Below, one piece after another: positions 39,972 to 41,726 of a stretch of DNA of 41,726 bases. The DNA comes from Stenomitos frigidus ULC18. GTDB lineage: Bacteria; Cyanobacteriota; Cyanobacteriia; Leptolyngbyales; Leptolyngbyaceae. Each line of letters begins with the position of its first letter. The first letter of the stretch is position 1. The position numbers were made by a program, and so were the translations under genes. The notes below the pieces were generated by a model. It did no database searches and was not told the DNA's origin. It saw only the letters and a program-made list of their open reading frames with translations. The stretch spans positions 1-41,726 of the forward strand of contig NZ_PVWK01000051.1 of the NCBI RefSeq assembly GCF_003003795.1. The letters run 5' to 3'.

Positions 39972-41345
39972 ATGAGCGATTTTCCTGACTTTACAGAGTA
40001 CGGCTACCAGATCGATCGCGAACTGGGGCACAACCGCAGCAATGGACGTGTCACCTATCTGGCAATCAATCAGGGCACGCAAGCAGCCGTCGTCATCAAG
40101 CAATTTCAGTTTGCTCAAGCGGGGTCTACCTGGTCAGACTATCAGCAGTATGAGCAAGAAATGAAGCTGCTGCAACGCCTCAAGCATCCCAGTATTCCAA
40201 GTTTTCTCAGCGCTTTTGAAACACCAACGGGCTTCTGCTTGGTGCAGGCATACAAACCAGCACCCTCATTAGCACAACGCCGTATCTGGACAGTGCGTGA
40301 AGTCCGACAGATTGCCGAAGCCTTGCTGAACGTGCTGATCTACCTGCAACAGCAACAGCCACCGATCATTCATCGTGATATCAAGCCAGAAAATGTTCTG
40401 GTCGATCGACAAAACAGCTTTAACGTCTATCTGGTCGATTTTGGGTTTGCTCGCTTGGGTGGCGGCGAACTGGCAGTGAGCAGTATGGTCAAAGGCACGA
40501 TGGGCTTTATGCCCCCAGAGCAACTCTTTAACCGTGAACTAACGGTTGCCTCGGATTTGTACAGTCTGGGTGTAACGCTACTCTGTCTGCTAACGGGCAC
40601 CCGATCGAGCGATGTGGGGCGACTTATCAACGAAAATTACAGCATTGCGTTTGAGCAACTGCCCAAGCAAGGACGAGCGCTCAAACCTTGGTTGATGGCG
40701 ATGACGGCACCCAAAGTAGTGCATCGCTATCCAGACGCGCGAGCGGCACTGCAAGCCTTACGCCAGGTTGATCTTGCCCCAATCTCTAACTTAGCCAAAC
40801 TCTGGAAGGCGCTGTCTGGTGTACGCTTGAGCCTTGCAACCGTAAAACCATCGCGTGTCGCCATCCTTCTCATCACTGCGATCGCTCCTTCCCTGGTTGT
40901 TTGGCCATTATTAAGGGGAGATCAGAGTCTCTCTGCTCATCAAGCTCGTTACTATCGGCTCTTGAATCAGGCCAATCTGCTTTTGGAAGAAGGGATAACC
41001 AACAGTTCATTCTTGGAAAGTGCGTTACCTGTTTACGACAGTGCGATTCGCATGCACCCTAAGCAGGTCGAAGCCTGGTATGACAAGGGCTTGGTGCTAA
41101 TGTACTTGCAACGTGATCAAGAAGCACTCCCGTGTTTTGAAACGGCTTTACAACCGGATATGGATCGGGACACATTTCTCATCGAGCAAGTCTGGTGGAA
41201 AAAAGCATTCACGCTTGCCAGACTGCATCAGAAAATAGAAGCAATTGCTGCCTACGATCGTGCGTTGCAAATAAACCCCAATCTGTCACGCGCCAGTCTT
41301 GAACGAGCGGCGCTCATACAAGGAGATCCAAGATATGCCCCCTAA
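39972..41345 (+). CDS. Ser/Thr protein kinase with membrane helix and TPR-like repeats
   Basis: 457 residues. The kinase domain (about 10-265) has a weak glycine loop (LGHNRSNGRVTYLA), Lys43 in VVIKQF, helix-C Glu in EQEMKLL, HRDIKPENVLV, VDFGFAR and MPPEQL. One membrane helix (VAILLITAIAPSLVVWPLL, about 297-315) places the C-terminus in the periplasm. That part holds TPR-like repeats (ALPVYDSAIRMHPKQVEAWYDKGLVLMYLQRDQEAL split across about 350-385, and IEAIAAYDRALQINPNLSRAS). It resembles eukaryote-like kinases of cyanobacteria that sense envelope conditions. It is not of the HRDIS type of the other two. Confidence 0.9.
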   Translation: MSDFPDFTEYGYQIDRELGHNRSNGRVTYLAINQGTQAAVVIKQFQFAQAGSTWSDYQQYEQEMKLLQRLKHPSIPSFLSAFETPTGFCLVQAYKPAPSLAQRRIWTVREVRQIAEALLNVLIYLQQQQPPIIHRDIKPENVLVDRQNSFNVYLVDFGFARLGGGELAVSSMVKGTMGFMPPEQLFNRELTVASDLYSLGVTLLCLLTGTRSSDVGRLINENYSIAFEQLPKQGRALKPWLMAMTAPKVVHRYPDARAALQALRQVDLAPISNLAKLWKALSGVRLSLATVKPSRVAILLITAIAPSLVVWPLLRGDQSLSAHQARYYRLLNQANLLLEEGITNSSFLESALPVYDSAIRMHPKQVEAWYDKGLVLMYLQRDQEALPCFETALQPDMDRDTFLIEQVWWKKAFTLARLHQKIEAIAAYDRALQINPNLSRASLERAALIQGDPRYAP

Positions 41346-41521
41346 AGGTGCTGCGTTAGCCGCTATAGGGTACCGTGAGGCGGGGTCGTGCCAAGAACCC
41401 CAAAGTGTGGATCGAAGTTGGGATAGACGGAGGGGGCGATCGCGTTGGTTAGTTGCCCCGCGACGCAGCCGTCCAAACAGCGATGGCCGTACTGGCACTT
41501 TGGCACCGGAGTTGTGCAAAG

Positions 41522-41725
41522 CTAAGCAAGGATTGCTTGGAAGGAATGTAATTCAGAGGCAAGAGCGATGTCTTGAAGAGGCAAGCAGAGAGCCTCGACC
41601 TGGGCTTTCGCCTTGACAAAGTTGGAGACAAGCACCGTTAAGTAAGTTAAGGAGATTTCTGGCAAAGAATTTACCCAAGCTTCTAGAATATTCTTATGTT
41701 CTTGCAAAAAGTAAGGCACAAGCGT
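41522..41725 (-). CDS. Possible 3' end of a small gene at the window edge
   Basis: An open minus-strand frame of at least 67 codons enters from the right edge and ends at 41522, with a helical, leucine-rich product (LQEHKNILEAWVNSLPEIS, FVKAKAQVEALCLPLQD). A GTG at 41719 could be a start, but the gene may begin outside the window. No family recognised. Confidence 0.3.
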   Translation of the reverse strand, partial: TLVPYFLQEHKNILEAWVNSLPEISLTYLTVLVSNFVKAKAQVEALCLPLQDIALASELHSFQAILA

Positions 41726-41726
41726 T

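Noticed and set aside
41299-41616. 105-codon plus-strand frame overlapping the third kinase end
   Set aside because: Overlaps the TPR coding region out of frame and is rich in Arg/Gly of HIP1-type DNA; no ribosome site.

Overview
The window looks like a large, HIP1-rich (GCGATCGC) filamentous-type cyanobacterial replicon, probably of the Leptolyngbya/Oscillatoriales kind. Supporting genes are a cyAbrB regulator, a CYP110-like P450, a DUF2887 nuclease-like protein, an NB-ARC/WD40 giant, Ser/Thr kinases of the HRDISPDN type, PEP-CTERM and Tll0287-like proteins, and an RGGTGKS MinD-like ATPase. A parAB pair could mean a plasmid or a chromosomal island; the sequence alone does not decide. No rRNA, tRNA or CRISPR array was seen.

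Layout. Positions 1-999 (minus) are the 5' part of a group II intron with the start of its reverse transcriptase, apparently broken near the window edge. A P450 (minus) and a DUF2887 protein (plus) follow. Then comes parA-parB with a perfect 24-bp palindrome inside parB that is a good parS candidate. 6084-9428 is a Tn554-like transposon (tnpA-tnpB-tnpC, minus) with 13-bp terminal inverted repeats and a doubly frameshifted tnpB. A HEAT-repeat protein, a GNAT, a small tyrosine recombinase and a 1199-aa STAND NTPase with 14 WD40 repeats follow. A PEP-CTERM protein and a PhnD-like lipoprotein lie on the minus strand.

The centrepiece is 18.4-34.2 kb, an NHLM/NHLP-type bacteriocin export locus. Eight short double-glycine-leader precursors lie ahead of the machinery. 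Six carry an almost invariant 48-aa core and sit in three tandem promoter-plus-two-genes units; the seventh and eighth have unrelated cores. The exporter comprises a double cyclic-nucleotide-binding-fold protein, an HlyD-type adaptor, a C39-peptidase ABC transporter and a second ABC transporter. Between precursors and exporter lie a Cu/Zn superoxide dismutase and a MinD-like ATPase overlapping a HECTH metallopeptidase-like gene. No recognisable RiPP-modifying enzyme is present. Five promoters in the locus share 10-bp-phased direct repeats whose last copy overlaps the -35 box in the same register. This implies one regulon under a probable OmpR/PhoB-type response regulator. One of these promoters precedes an otherwise easily missed 50-aa membrane protein.

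Downstream are a c-heme sensor with HAMP domain, two Ser/Thr kinases sharing a C-terminal helical module (one copy in one kinase, three tandem copies in the other), a cyAbrB regulator and a third kinase with TPR-like repeats.
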